This document shows positions 1 through 8,587 of a DNA stretch of 64,000 nt, one piece after another. The notes under the pieces are model-generated. The model was not told where the DNA came from, did no database searches, and saw only the letters and a program-made list of their open reading frames with translations. A program made the translations under genes and the position numbers. The stretch lies in the NCBI RefSeq assembly GCF_017298635.1, contig NZ_CP071182.1, positions 186,001 to 250,000 of the forward strand. Direction: 5' to 3'. The stretch comes from Paenalicyclobacillus mengziensis. Lineage in GTDB: Bacteria > Bacillota > Bacilli > Alicyclobacillales > Alicyclobacillaceae. How positions within the stretch are numbered: position 1 is the first letter of the stretch; each line of letters begins with the position of its first letter.

Positions 1-26
1 GAAACGCGGTCTTAGGCAGCGAGGTC

Positions 27-1667
27 ATGAGCAGCGCGGTGCAAACAGCGCTTTCGGCCTCTGACGAGTCCACTTTTGACGAGTCCACTTTTGACCACTT
101 TTCGGATGGGACAGCACGCTCGGGCATGTCCGATACAAACGGGATGGAAAACGGGCCAGCAAGCTCCACCTTATCCGATGCAAACAGGGCGTTTGTGCCG
201 CAGTTTGACATGAACGAGATCATGAACTGTATGCGCTGCGGGTTCTGTCTGCCCGCCTGCCCGACATTCCGGGAAACCGGGAAGGAATATGCGAGTCCGC
301 GCGGGCGCATCGCGCTCATGAAAGGCATTGCCAACGGACAAATCGGCATCACCGAAGAGTTCGAGGACAACATGTACCTCTGTCTCGGCTGCCGCGCCTG
401 CGAATCTGCCTGCCCAGCCGGCGTAAAGTATGGCCGGCTCGTCGAGGGTGCTCGTGAAGCTATCGAAGAAGCCAAGAGCCTTGGCATCATCGGCGCCCGC
501 GACGGCGAAGGCAGCGGAGGCACCGGTTCAGGTGGCGCGGCTGCGGGAATGTCGCCTGCCACCAGCGGAGGCGGCGCCAGCGGAGCCGACAACACCAACG
601 GATCGGTCGGCGCAGCCGAGGCAACAGCCTCGACATCATCCCCGCCCCTGTCACCTGCTCATACGGTCAAGCGGAGCAGGAAAGAAGCGTTTGTGCGCAA
701 TCTCGTGTTTCGACGCATCTTCCTCTACCCTTCGCGCGTGCAGACCATTGGCACGCTGCTGTGGGCGGCCCAGGCCACGGGACTGCAGAAAATGGCTGAC
801 AAAACTGGATTGATGCGGGTTCTCCCCCGCTCCATGGCAGAGATGCAACAGGCAGTGCCGAAGGTGGCATCCCCTGCTGCGCGTCGTAAACGCCGCGCAG
901 TCGTGCCGGCAGACAAAGAGGCTGCTCGCGACAAGACCATCCGCGTCGGGATGTTTAAAGGCTGCGTGATGGATGTCATGTTCTTCGAAGCCAACGAGGC
1001 AACCGCTCGGGTGCTGTCAAAAGCGGGCTGTGAAGTGGTATTTGTGGAAGAGCAGGTGTGCTGCGGCGCCCTCCACGCCCACTCCGGTGAGCAGTGGGGT
1101 GCCATTGACCTTGCGAAGCGCAACATCGCTGCATTTGAAAATGCGGGTGTCGACTACATCGTCAACAACGCCGGCGGTTGCGGGGCCGCCCTGCGCGAGT
1201 ACGCTCACTGGTTCGAGCACGATGAAGCGTGGAGCGAGCGCGCGAAGGCCTTTGTCGCAAAGCTCAAGGACGCAAACGAGCTCCTCGCCGAACTGCCGCC
1301 GCTTCATTTCTCGAAGGAAGTCCATGCCCGTGTCACGTATCAGGACTCGTGTCACTTGCGTCACGGACAGGGGATATGGAAACAGCCGCGCCATCTCATC
1401 CGCCAAATCCCCGGCATCGAATTCGCGGAGTTGCCCGGGGCGGACACGTGCTGCGGATCGGCCGGCATCTACAACATCACGAACTTTGACCTGTCGATGA
1501 AGCTCCTGGATGACAAAATGGACAAAGTGGCCGACACCAAAGCGAACATCATCGTGACCTCGAACCCCGGCTGCCTGCTGCAGATGCGTCAGGGTATCAT
1601 TCGGGCGAACCTGGCCGATCACGTTGAGGCCGTCCACATCATGGAACTCCTCGACCGGGCACTGTAA
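27..1667 (+). CDS. glcF: Glycolate oxidase iron-sulfur subunit (GlcF-like)
   Basis: Iron-sulfur subunit that passes electrons from glycolate or lactate oxidation, normally working with flavin subunits GlcD/GlcE. Two ferredoxin-type 4Fe-4S motifs are visible: Cys68/71/74/78 (CMRCGFCLPACP) and Cys119/122/125/129 (CLGCRACESACP). Two C-terminal CCG-type cysteine-rich domains follow (VCCGALHAH and TCCGSAGIYN). At 546 residues it is longer than the usual ~430. The excess is a 60-residue N-terminal extension holding a duplicated DESTF segment and a Gly/Ser/Ala-rich linker at about residues 155-215. The start ATG has only a weak GAGGT upstream and the frame is open to the window edge, so the true start may differ. 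A stop at 13-15 in another frame may end an upstream partner gene. Family assignment is firm; whether the substrate is glycolate or lactate is not settled here. Confidence 0.85.
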   Translation: MSSAVQTALSASDESTFDESTFDHFSDGTARSGMSDTNGMENGPASSTLSDANRAFVPQFDMNEIMNCMRCGFCLPACPTFRETGKEYASPRGRIALMKGIANGQIGITEEFEDNMYLCLGCRACESACPAGVKYGRLVEGAREAIEEAKSLGIIGARDGEGSGGTGSGGAAAGMSPATSGGGASGADNTNGSVGAAEATASTSSPPLSPAHTVKRSRKEAFVRNLVFRRIFLYPSRVQTIGTLLWAAQATGLQKMADKTGLMRVLPRSMAEMQQAVPKVASPAARRKRRAVVPADKEAARDKTIRVGMFKGCVMDVMFFEANEATARVLSKAGCEVVFVEEQVCCGALHAHSGEQWGAIDLAKRNIAAFENAGVDYIVNNAGGCGAALREYAHWFEHDEAWSERAKAFVAKLKDANELLAELPPLHFSKEVHARVTYQDSCHLRHGQGIWKQPRHLIRQIPGIEFAELPGADTCCGSAGIYNITNFDLSMKLLDDKMDKVADTKANIIVTSNPGCLLQMRQGIIRANLADHVEAVHIMELLDRAL

Positions 1668-1798
1668 CTACTGGTCGTCGGGCAGGCAGGCACGGCGACC
1701 TGCCGTCGTCGAACAAGCGAATCACGGCGTGCACATCCACGTGTACGCCGTTTTTGCGAAACGACCATCGGAGCGGATTAGAGCGAGGCCGGGCGCTC

Positions 1799-1936
1799 GA
1801 TAACGCGTTGTGAACGCGCTATTTGCCTCCTTCAGGGCAAGGGTGTAGGGAAATAACGCGCTCGTGGCGCGTTATTGTGTCAACCAGGGCCAAATAGCGC
1901 TTTGCCAGAGCGTTATTTGCCAGGTGAAGGGGTTAG
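1799..1936. repeat. Five-palindrome element, copy A (truncated)
   Basis: Three ~25-bp palindromes of the AATAACGCG...CGCGTTATT family start at 1799, 1852 and 1893. The remnant of a fourth (GGGGTTAGC) begins near 1932 and runs into the stop codon of the ribokinase gene on the other strand. The spacings of 53 and 41 bp match the full copies. The segment 1847-1935 is nearly the same as 7360-7448 in copy C. The gap 1668-1932 between the two convergent genes otherwise holds nothing I recognise. Confidence 0.85.
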
Positions 1937-2907
1937 CAAATCCTGCGCACCGGGATATCGTGCGATGCGAGAAACAAATTTACATCGTTCAAACTCGGAA
2001 TGGATGGCTGAGCACCAGGCTGTGTGACGGAAAGGGCTGCCGCTGCAGTGGCGAAACGAAGCGCGTCCGCAACGTCCACTTCCGCAGATTGTGCTGGTGG
2101 GCGTATTTCCACCCGCGTAGAAACAGCCGCTGCAAAAGCGCCGATGAATGTGTCCCCCGCTGCTGTGGTGTCGACAACGTCCACTTCGACGGAGGGGACA
2201 TAGAGAGCCTGCGTTTTGCTTACAAACACTGCGCCCTTTGCCCCCATTGTGAGCACCACATTTTTCGCTCCAAAATTGCGGAGCCTCCGTGCCGCCGTAA
2301 CTGCGGACTCTATATCCGTGACGATGAGGCTAGTCAATTGACTCCCTTCGATCTCGTTGACGACCACCGTGTCCACATGCGCCAACACATTGTCTGTGAG
2401 TGGCGTGACGGGCGCCGGGTTGTAGAGCACGCGAATGCCATGGGCGTCGAAGTAATGGATGATCGAAGTCGTCGTCTCAGGCAGGATTTCGTTTTGCACA
2501 AGGACCATCTTGCAACCATCCCACACCGCTTGATGATGCACCACATCAGCCAGCCGAAATCCTGCGTTTGCTCCCGGTGACACGAGAATGGTATTTCTTC
2601 CTTTGTCGTCTACCGTAATACTGGCGATACCAGTCGACGCCCCCGGCAGAATTCGAACCGTGGATGTGTCAATGCCGAAGGAGGTTAATTCAGTTTGGAG
2701 AGCGTGTCCGAATGGGTCTTCCCCAACAGCTCCTACCATCGCTACTGTGGCACCGAGCCTGGCTGCTGCGACGGCTTGGTTCGCACCTTTCCCTCCTGGG
2801 TGGAAAGACGTTTCCTGTGCCTGAAGTGTTTCCCCGGGCTTCGGAAACCGCTCTGTCCGAGTGACGATGTCCATGTTGATACTTCCAACAACGACAACCT
2901 GAGCCAC
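1933..2907 (-). CDS. rbsK: Ribokinase (PfkB family)
   Basis: Phosphorylates ribose, or a related sugar, with ATP in the cytoplasm. The 324-residue protein has the N-terminal PfkB signature region GSINMDIVTR, the GGKGANQAVAAARLG glycine motif, and the C-terminal DTTAAGDTFIGAF motif with the catalytic aspartate and anion hole. The start is a GTG preceded by GAGGAGGAC. The stop codon lies at the edge of palindrome copy A, so its end may have been shaped by that element. It stands alone, divergent from a GntR regulator. A sugar-phosphate role next to a sugar transporter at 4.9-6.2 kb is plausible. No ribose ABC transporter is visible, so the exact substrate is uncertain. Confidence 0.88.
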   Translation of the reverse strand: MAQVVVVGSINMDIVTRTERFPKPGETLQAQETSFHPGGKGANQAVAAARLGATVAMVGAVGEDPFGHALQTELTSFGIDTSTVRILPGASTGIASITVDDKGRNTILVSPGANAGFRLADVVHHQAVWDGCKMVLVQNEILPETTTSIIHYFDAHGIRVLYNPAPVTPLTDNVLAHVDTVVVNEIEGSQLTSLIVTDIESAVTAARRLRNFGAKNVVLTMGAKGAVFVSKTQALYVPSVEVDVVDTTAAGDTFIGAFAAAVSTRVEIRPPAQSAEVDVADALRFATAAAALSVTQPGAQPSIPSLNDVNLFLASHDIPVRRIC

Positions 2908-2958
2908 TTCCGATGTCCTCCTCTAGAGACCAGAAAACATAGTTTGGGCAAATAACGA

Positions 2959-2986
2959 TTGACAATCATTTTCACCGATCTATAAT
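2959..2986 (+). promoter_or_regulatory. Sigma-A promoter for the GntR operon
   Basis: TTGACA at 2959-2964 and TATAAT at 2981-2986 are separated by 16 bp and point toward the GntR gene. Both hexamers match the consensus exactly. Confidence 0.75.
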
Positions 2987-2996
2987 TGCTATGTCA

Positions 2997-3019
2997 TTGT
3001 TATACAAGTTGTATAACAA
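2997..3019. promoter_or_regulatory. Candidate GntR operator
   Basis: A perfect inverted repeat with 11-bp arms (TTGTTATACAA and TTGTATAACAA) around a central G. It lies just after the -10 box of the GntR promoter. The position would block transcription initiation, which is typical of autoregulated YtrA-like GntR repressors. Binding by the gene's own product is inference. Confidence 0.7.
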
Positions 3020-3135
3020 ATAAATCAAATAAGGCCAGTCGTGATGGTGCACGACGCCATGGGCGAAACGCGATCGGACGCGATCGGACCCAATGCCATG
3101 TGGCACCGCGATCGGGCACGAAATGAGGTGATTCG

Positions 3136-3549
3136 ATGGATATTTATCTCGATATCAATAGTGAAGTGCCGATATACCAACAGATACGAAACCAGGTGGT
3201 TCTCGGACTCGCAGAAGGGCGGCTATGCAACAATGAGTCACTCCCTTCCACTCGCCAGTTGGCTGCCGATTTTGGCATCAATTTTCACACAGTCAACAAG
3301 GCGTACGACATCTTGCGCCAGGAAGGCATCATCAAGCTCAATCGTAAAACCGGAGCCGTCATCTTCATTGAACCGCCACCGCAGGACTTTGTCAGCCAGT
3401 GGCGTGAAAATGCAAAAGTCTGGTTGGCAGAGGCCATCGTCAAAGGGGTCTCAAAGGCCGATATCATCCGCGAATGCGAAGACATCATTTCGCAGTTTGA
3501 AGACTGGACCAACCCATCGTCAGGACATGAAGGGAGTGAGCTATCGTGA
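3136..3549 (+). CDS. GntR-family regulator, YtrA-like
   Basis: A 137-residue DNA-binding repressor. The N-terminal half is a winged helix-turn-helix (PIYQQIRNQVVLGLAEGRL, then LPSTRQLAADFGINFHTVNKAYDIL). Only a short C-terminal helical tail follows, as in the YtrA subfamily, which lacks a large ligand domain. AATGAGGTG precedes the ATG at a normal distance. It overlaps the next gene (GTGATGG junction), so the two are co-transcribed, and it most likely represses its own operon through the palindrome at 2997-3019. The signal it senses is unknown. Confidence 0.88.
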   Translation: MDIYLDINSEVPIYQQIRNQVVLGLAEGRLCNNESLPSTRQLAADFGINFHTVNKAYDILRQEGIIKLNRKTGAVIFIEPPPQDFVSQWRENAKVWLAEAIVKGVSKADIIRECEDIISQFEDWTNPSSGHEGSELS

Positions 3550-4655
3550 TGGGAATCCTCCTTCCCTATATCGTCGACATCGGGATTGTCTGCGGTTCTT
3601 ACGGGATTATGCCATATATGACACCCGACACGGTACAGTTTGGCGTACGCATTCCACCTGCGCACCTTTCGTCGCCTTCCATCGCGAAAGTGCGAAAGAG
3701 GTATTATGCAGGTTGGGCCATCATCCTGCTGGTTGCAATACTCGGGAACATCTTCGCCGGCCTGTTTATCCACAGCCAAATCCTCGCCACCGCCGTCTAT
3801 GCTCCCGTCTTTATCATCGCGTTGCTTGGGCTGAACTTCCTGAACTACTACGCCGCCCGCCGTCGTCTGCTTGGTGCGAAGGCACTCGAACACTGGTACG
3901 AAGGGGTGACCCAGGGGCTTGTCGCGGATACGGCGGCACACATAAAGACCCGTAACCCTTCTCTAGCGTGGGGAATTCCAGCGATTCTGGTTACATTGGC
4001 GTCGATTGTCGTGCCGGCCATGCGTTACAATACACTGCCAAACCGCATCGCGGTCCACTTTGCTGTGTCGGGTACACCCAACGGTTTTGCTGCGAAATCC
4101 TTTGGAAGCGTCTTTGGTCCCATCATCATCGAGCTGATTTTACTGATTGCCATGTTCCTCGTGCATGTGAACGCAAACCGTTTTGCTGTCCGGCTTGATC
4201 CGTCGAATCCTGACGCCTCTCGCCGTCGCTACGGCGTATTGCGGCGAGAAGGGATCAAGGCTGCTTGGGTGATGCTTGCGGTTCTGAATGCAGGTACGAC
4301 CATTAGTCTTCTGCCGATATGGGGTATCTTTGTCCACTCTATCACAAGTGTCGTTGACTTCGGAACAGTCGTCATTTTCATCGGCATTATCGTTTCCATC
4401 GTGTGGATTGGCCGCGCTGCGCAAACCACTCGTCACGTGGGTCAGGCTTCAGGGGACGCGCGGCTCGTGGCTCGAGACGACGACCGCTACTGGTTAGCTG
4501 GAACCATCTACTTCAACCGCAACGACTCATCGGTGTTCGTTCCGAAGCGCTTTGGTGTCGGGTGGACGCTCAACTTGGGACATCCACTGGCTATCGTGGT
4601 CATCCTCCTGATCCTCTGCATCCCGGTAGTGGTTTCGCTCGTGGGCAGAGGCTAG
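3546..4655 (+). CDS. DUF1648/DUF5808 multi-pass membrane protein
   Basis: A 369-residue integral membrane protein with about eight hydrophobic segments. The middle region (MRYNTLPNRIAVHFAVSGTP) resembles DUF1648. The C-terminal part (YWLAGTIYFNRND, then VPKRFGVGWTLNLGHP) resembles DUF5808. Such proteins are often co-transcribed with YtrA-type GntR regulators, as here, where the start overlaps the regulator's stop. SdpI-type relatives of DUF1648 act in immunity to secreted toxins or in envelope stress. That role is only a suggestion for this protein, whose activity is unknown. Confidence 0.75.
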   Translation: MMGILLPYIVDIGIVCGSYGIMPYMTPDTVQFGVRIPPAHLSSPSIAKVRKRYYAGWAIILLVAILGNIFAGLFIHSQILATAVYAPVFIIALLGLNFLNYYAARRRLLGAKALEHWYEGVTQGLVADTAAHIKTRNPSLAWGIPAILVTLASIVVPAMRYNTLPNRIAVHFAVSGTPNGFAAKSFGSVFGPIIIELILLIAMFLVHVNANRFAVRLDPSNPDASRRRYGVLRREGIKAAWVMLAVLNAGTTISLLPIWGIFVHSITSVVDFGTVVIFIGIIVSIVWIGRAAQTTRHVGQASGDARLVARDDDRYWLAGTIYFNRNDSSVFVPKRFGVGWTLNLGHPLAIVVILLILCIPVVVSLVGRG

Positions 4656-4692
4656 CACCGTATTCAACTCTCGGTAACATAGATTACGCAGA

Positions 4693-4756
4693 AATAACGC
4701 GCTCGTGGCGCGCTATCACTGAAACGGATCGGGATAGCGCTCTCACAACGCGTTAT
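4693..4756. repeat. Five-palindrome element, copy B (two units)
   Basis: Two palindromic units start at 4693 and 4733, 40 bp apart, between convergent genes. The first has the same inner sequence (CTCGTGG) as unit 2 of copies A and C. The remaining gap (4757-4884) holds a few short direct repeats around GGTTTCACGGC and nothing else I recognise. Confidence 0.8.
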
Positions 4757-4884
4757 TGCGAGGGGGGCCTAATCAGCCGGTCAAATGAGGGTATCTTTCC
4801 TGGCCATCCAGCGATTTCATGGCCATCCCAAGGTTTCACGGCTGCTCCTCGGTTTCACGGCCACCCCGCGGGCGGCTTACCGCC

Positions 4885-6198
4885 TCAAGATTGTCCAAGG
4901 TGCTCCGTAATTACCGGGATTGGCGTGATGCCATCGCGTTTTTCGTAGTGTCGATAGCGGTTTAACAGGATAAAGGAAATGAACAAGAGTACGACAGGGA
5001 GTCCGCCGATTAAGATCCGGAGGCCGACGATGGCGCTTGACGGCTGTACACTTAGATGAGAATTGAACTTCGTGATGGCAAAGAAGACGCCCATAATGGC
5101 ATATTGAAGGGACATGCCGATGCGAACAATGAACCCGTTCATGCCATAGTACATTCCTTCTCTGCGCTTCCCCGTATGTCTCGCGTCATAATCAATGACG
5201 TCAGCGAGCAACAGGTTCATGGTCACCATGAACCCGGAAACGCCAACGCCGAGGCAGATGCCGATGATGATGACGAGCAGCGGTGTGTGTGCCACCAAAA
5301 ACAACAGCGAGACGATGGCAAACAAGGCCGTCGACGCGAGTGCTGCCGTAATATTGGAAACCCTCAAGGAGACGCGGGACCATGCAAACGATAGCGGTAT
5401 GGCGACGATAAACATCAGTCCAAGAAACAGCGAACTCTGGAGGCCGCTCAGCGGCACCACGTAGTTGCTGTAAAAAGAAGAAATCGTTACAAACATGGTG
5501 GTTGTCAACTGGACGAACAAGCTGGCGAACACGTACACGATAAACCGTTTATTCTTGAAGGTCTCGCGAATGGCTTCGCGCAAATCAAGCGGTTCTTCAC
5601 GATATGCAGGATTCTCAAACGACCCATAGAGTGACACATAGGTCGTCACCAGCGTAATGATGCCAAAGATTACTGCCATCATCGACCATCCCATCGATTG
5701 TCCCAATGACTTCGACAGTGCAACCCCGATGATGAGCCCAATGATGCCGAAGAGTTGCTGAAGGGCGACCACACTCGATCGGTCCTTCGCATCCTGATAC
5801 ATCTCCGGAAAGAGTGCGCCGATATTCAGAGCAACAAACGTAAAACAGATGTCAAATAATAAGGTGACGACCAAGAAGTAGACAATAAGTGCTGGACCTG
5901 ACTTCACCAACGGGTGAAAAAGCAGGTAAAACAGCACGACAAACGGCACGCCACCAAACACGATATAAGGGATACGTCGGCCCATCTGGGTCTGCGTTTT
6001 ATCACTCAAGTAGCCGGACAACAGGTTGAGGAACGCATTGATGATTCCGTAAACGACCATAACTGCAGAAATGGCTGTCCCGCTGACGTGCAGAACAGTA
6101 ACGTAGTAAAACACTGCAACCGTGTTGAATGCTTGCCACAACAGGTTCACTCCGATTTGGTTGAAACTGTATGCCGCTCGCTTTCGAAACGGAATCAT
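4885..6198 (-). CDS. GPH-family sugar:cation symporter
   Basis: A 437-residue membrane transporter with about twelve hydrophobic segments. The loop after helix 2 reads SGYLSDKTQTQMGRRIPYI, which is the hallmark of the glycoside-pentoside-hexuronide (MelB/XynP) branch of the major facilitator superfamily. The start ATG follows GGAGGGGGACAGG. It lies about 120 bp downstream of the LmbE-type deacetylase gene on the same strand, so the two probably form an operon that imports and processes a glycoside or amino sugar. The exact substrate cannot be read from the sequence. Confidence 0.82.
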   Translation of the reverse strand: MIPFRKRAAYSFNQIGVNLLWQAFNTVAVFYYVTVLHVSGTAISAVMVVYGIINAFLNLLSGYLSDKTQTQMGRRIPYIVFGGVPFVVLFYLLFHPLVKSGPALIVYFLVVTLLFDICFTFVALNIGALFPEMYQDAKDRSSVVALQQLFGIIGLIIGVALSKSLGQSMGWSMMAVIFGIITLVTTYVSLYGSFENPAYREEPLDLREAIRETFKNKRFIVYVFASLFVQLTTTMFVTISSFYSNYVVPLSGLQSSLFLGLMFIVAIPLSFAWSRVSLRVSNITAALASTALFAIVSLLFLVAHTPLLVIIIGICLGVGVSGFMVTMNLLLADVIDYDARHTGKRREGMYYGMNGFIVRIGMSLQYAIMGVFFAITKFNSHLSVQPSSAIVGLRILIGGLPVVLLFISFILLNRYRHYEKRDGITPIPVITEHLGQS

Positions 6199-6318
6199 CC
6201 TGTCCCCCTCCTTCAGTTAAGTGCCTCAACTTAGTGCTCATCAACTCTAATATTCGTGGATTCAAATGTTCGTCGACTCAAATGTTCGTCTGCTCAAATG
6301 CTGCCAACTCAAATGCGG

Positions 6319-7074
6319 TCAACTGAACACGGTGGTTGGTATCGAATGCAGCTCGAGGTGGGCCAGCACCTTGAGTGCCTCGGCAAAGCCTGTTCCATCT
6401 TGGGAAATGTGCTTGTACGCCTCGCTCGCTGCCTGAGTGAAGTAGAGTTTGACGAACGACCATGTCTCGTTGTCGAATTGGCTTTTGTGCGCGATGATGG
6501 ACTCGATTTTCCGTTCAAAGTGTGGCGTGATGTCCATCCATGTGTTCGGGTAACTGGTCGCGTAATACGCGATTTGAGGAACCTGCCAGGGTTCGTGATT
6601 CACGTTCGGATAGATAATGGTGTTATTCGAAAACAACACGGCTCTGGAAACAGCCTGACCGACCTTAACGTGATCGGGATGGGCTTCGTACGGCATCCAC
6701 GGATCAACGCTGAAGACCATATCTGGTCTCTCCATCCGGAACACGTTAACGAGCTGGGAAGTAACTTCGTCCACCGAATAGACACCGCCGTCCGGGAAAC
6801 CGAGGTCAATATGCTTGTTGACGCCAATGATGTCCCCCGCCCGCTCCTTCTCCTCCTTGCGTACAGCAACGATTTCGTCGGGATTCTGAACATCTCCCCA
6901 CGCGCCGGCGCGCCCATCCGTCACTGTGACATAAACAATCTCTGCTCCTCGCTGACTCAGTTCGAGCAGCGTTCCGGCAATGTTGACTTCGTTGTCATCC
7001 GGATGAGGTTGAACGGCAATCACTTTTTTCACATTCAATACGTCCGGGAGACCCAAGAGTGCTTTGATGTTCAT
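6319..7074 (-). CDS. LmbE/PIG-L family de-N-acetylase
   Basis: A 251-residue zinc-dependent deacetylase. The N-terminal metal motif PHPDDNE (variant of AHPDDE) is clear, and a second histidine region (YEAHPDH) follows in the middle. Family members remove acetyl groups from N-acetylglucosamine conjugates, including BshB in bacillithiol synthesis. Here it precedes a GPH sugar transporter, which suggests use on an imported amino-sugar compound rather than on bacillithiol. RBS GGGAGGA precedes the ATG. A LacI-type operator-like palindrome sits just upstream. Confidence 0.8.
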   Translation of the reverse strand: MNIKALLGLPDVLNVKKVIAVQPHPDDNEVNIAGTLLELSQRGAEIVYVTVTDGRAGAWGDVQNPDEIVAVRKEEKERAGDIIGVNKHIDLGFPDGGVYSVDEVTSQLVNVFRMERPDMVFSVDPWMPYEAHPDHVKVGQAVSRAVLFSNNTIIYPNVNHEPWQVPQIAYYATSYPNTWMDITPHFERKIESIIAHKSQFDNETWSFVKLYFTQAASEAYKHISQDGTGFAEALKVLAHLELHSIPTTVFS

Positions 7075-7094
7075 TATGTATATCCTCCCTTTAG

Positions 7095-7106
7095 GAAAAC
7101 GGTTTC
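7095..7106. promoter_or_regulatory. LacI-type operator candidate
   Basis: GAAAACGGTTTC, a near-palindrome centred on CG, fits the GAAANCGNTTTC pattern typical of LacI-family repressors. It lies about 20 bp ahead of the deacetylase start, next to a possible minus-strand -10 box (TATAAA, 7115-7120). No LacI-family gene is in the window. Confidence 0.45.
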
Positions 7107-7251
7107 AAATCCATTTTATACTATTTTTATAGGGTTGAGCGATTTATCTGAGGTGAGGTGATTTAAGGTGCGGTGAGGCGCGGTTAGGTAACGAGGAGGC
7201 GAGGTAACGAGGGGTCTCTTTCCCGATCCGATGACAGCAACCGAACTGACC

Positions 7252-7275
7252 GCAGGGGACCAAATGTCCCCTGCT
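7252..7275. repeat. Second palindrome family, copy 1
   Basis: GCAGGGGAC and GTCCCCTGC form a 9-bp inverted repeat around CAAAT. It lies 37 bp before the first unit of palindrome element C. Related copies lie at 25766 and 40161. Confidence 0.75.
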
Positions 7276-7311
7276 TCCCCTTTGAAGCGCGCTCAAACTG
7301 CCTCTTTCCGA

Positions 7312-7524
7312 CATAACGCGCTGCGAACGCGTTATTCAAGCTACCTGTAAACAGAGTGATGGGAAATAACGCGCTCGTGGCGCGTTATTGTGTCAATCGG
7401 GTCAAATAACGCTTTGCCAGATCGTTATTTTTCAGGATAGAGGGGTTAACGCTTCTACAACTCGCTATTTCCTCGGTAGCCGCATGCAGCCGAAGCCAAT
7501 AACGCGTTCTCAGCGCGTTATTGG
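7312..7524. repeat. Five-palindrome element, copy C (complete)
   Basis: Units start at 7312, 7365, 7405, 7445 and 7498, giving spacings of 53, 40, 40 and 53 bp. Unit 2 and unit 5 are near-perfect palindromes (AATAACGCG...CGCGTTATT). Unit 4 is degenerate. The gap between the deacetylase and kamE (7075-7708) is filled by this element, the GGGGAC palindrome and a 10-bp tandem array. Confidence 0.9.
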
Positions 7525-7690
7525 CCTACCTTGGTCTACCCTGGCCTACCCTGGCCTACCCTGGCCTACCCTGGCCTACCCTGGCCTACCCTGGCCTACC
7601 CTGGCCTACCTTGGTCTACCCTGGCCTACCTTGGCCTACCTTGGCCTACCTTGGCCTACCTTGGCCTACCCTGGCCTACCCTGGCCCACA
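7525..7690. repeat. 10-bp tandem array after copy C
   Basis: Sixteen head-to-tail copies of CCTACCCTGG, with C/T variants, begin at 7525 directly after unit 5 of element C. The array ends about 18 bp from the kamE stop codon on the other strand. Apparent ORFs across it are artefacts of the period. Confidence 0.95.
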
Positions 7691-7708
7691 CCTGGCCCAT
7701 CCGCTGCC

Positions 7709-8587
7709 CTATCGCTCGCCTGACTGCCCGCGCCGCACCAGTTCCTGCACGACAAATGATGCCACGTCTGGTGCAAGCGTCCCCGGACCAAAGCCTGCAT
7801 CGTAACCGAGCTCAAGGGCCAACTCGTGTGTGATACGAGGGCCGCCAGCAACGAGCACGATCCGTTCGCGCAGCCCCTGCGCCTCCAGCAAATCGACAAG
7901 TGCACCGAGATTTTTGATGTGCACGTCTTTTTGCGTCACCACTTGTGAGACTAGGACAGCATCCGCGTTGGTTTCGATGATTTTCCGGACCAGTTCTTCG
8001 TTTTCGACCTGGCTACCAAGGTTGTAGGCCTCTATTTCAGGATACCGCTCGAGACCATACTCCCCGTTGTAACCCTTCATGTTCATGATGGCGTCAATGC
8101 CGACCGTGTGCGCATCGGTACCCGTACAAGCGCCAAGGACCACGACCTTACGCCCGATGTGCTCCCGAATATAACGGTTGATTTCATAGAAATCCATCGT
8201 CTCGCTCGTCACCTTCGGCACCTCGATATGGGCATAGTCCACGGTGTGAAGGCACTTGCCGTAGCAAACAAAAAATGTGAATCCCTCGCCGATGCCCTCG
8301 TGGTGGACGACCGCTGTTTCCGACAACCCCATCTTCGCCGCGAGTTGCCGTGCTGCCTCGACGGCTTCCGGACCGTCCGGGACTGGGAGCGTGAAGCTCA
8401 GCTGCACCTTGCCGTCGTCCATCGTGTCGCCGTAGGGGCGAACGCGGGTCAGATCGGCTTTGGCGATCCGCTGCCGATAATCCCCAGATCCGCCGTCATC
8501 GGCTGCAGCACCGTCATCCCCTGCCTCGCGATTATCCCCGGCGCCGGACGGGAACGGTTCCATTCTCATCTGCTCATTCAAGCTCAT
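7709..8587 (-). CDS. kamE: Lysine 5,6-aminomutase beta subunit
   Basis: Small subunit of adenosylcobalamin- and PLP-dependent lysine 5,6-aminomutase, which moves the terminal amino group of D-lysine or L-beta-lysine in lysine fermentation. The B12-binding DxHxxG motif is D158-A-H160-T-V-G163. Lys171 sits eleven residues after the histidine, the same spacing as His133/Lys144 in the characterised enzyme, where that lysine binds PLP. The first ~40 residues are Gly/Asp-rich and extra. Its ATG overlaps the kamD stop (ATGA). It is the last gene of the operon and is followed by the 10-bp tandem array. Confidence 0.93.
   Translation of the reverse strand: MSLNEQMRMEPFPSGAGDNREAGDDGAAADDGGSGDYRQRIAKADLTRVRPYGDTMDDGKVQLSFTLPVPDGPEAVEAARQLAAKMGLSETAVVHHEGIGEGFTFFVCYGKCLHTVDYAHIEVPKVTSETMDFYEINRYIREHIGRKVVVLGACTGTDAHTVGIDAIMNMKGYNGEYGLERYPEIEAYNLGSQVENEELVRKIIETNADAVLVSQVVTQKDVHIKNLGALVDLLEAQGLRERIVLVAGGPRITHELALELGYDAGFGPGTLAPDVASFVVQELVRRGQSGER

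Noticed and set aside
1864-2580. A 238-codon plus-strand ORF
   Set aside because: It is the shadow of the ribokinase gene on the other strand, begins inside a palindrome and has no ribosome site.
2943-2957. Half unit of the palindrome family (TTTGGGCAAATAACG)
   Set aside because: It resembles the lead-in to unit 3 of copy E but lacks the second arm, so chance cannot be excluded.
7388-7833. Open reading frames over the CCTACCCTGG array
   Set aside because: They are open only because a 10-bp repeat without stops is read in every frame; there is no ribosome site and the peptides are pure repeats.
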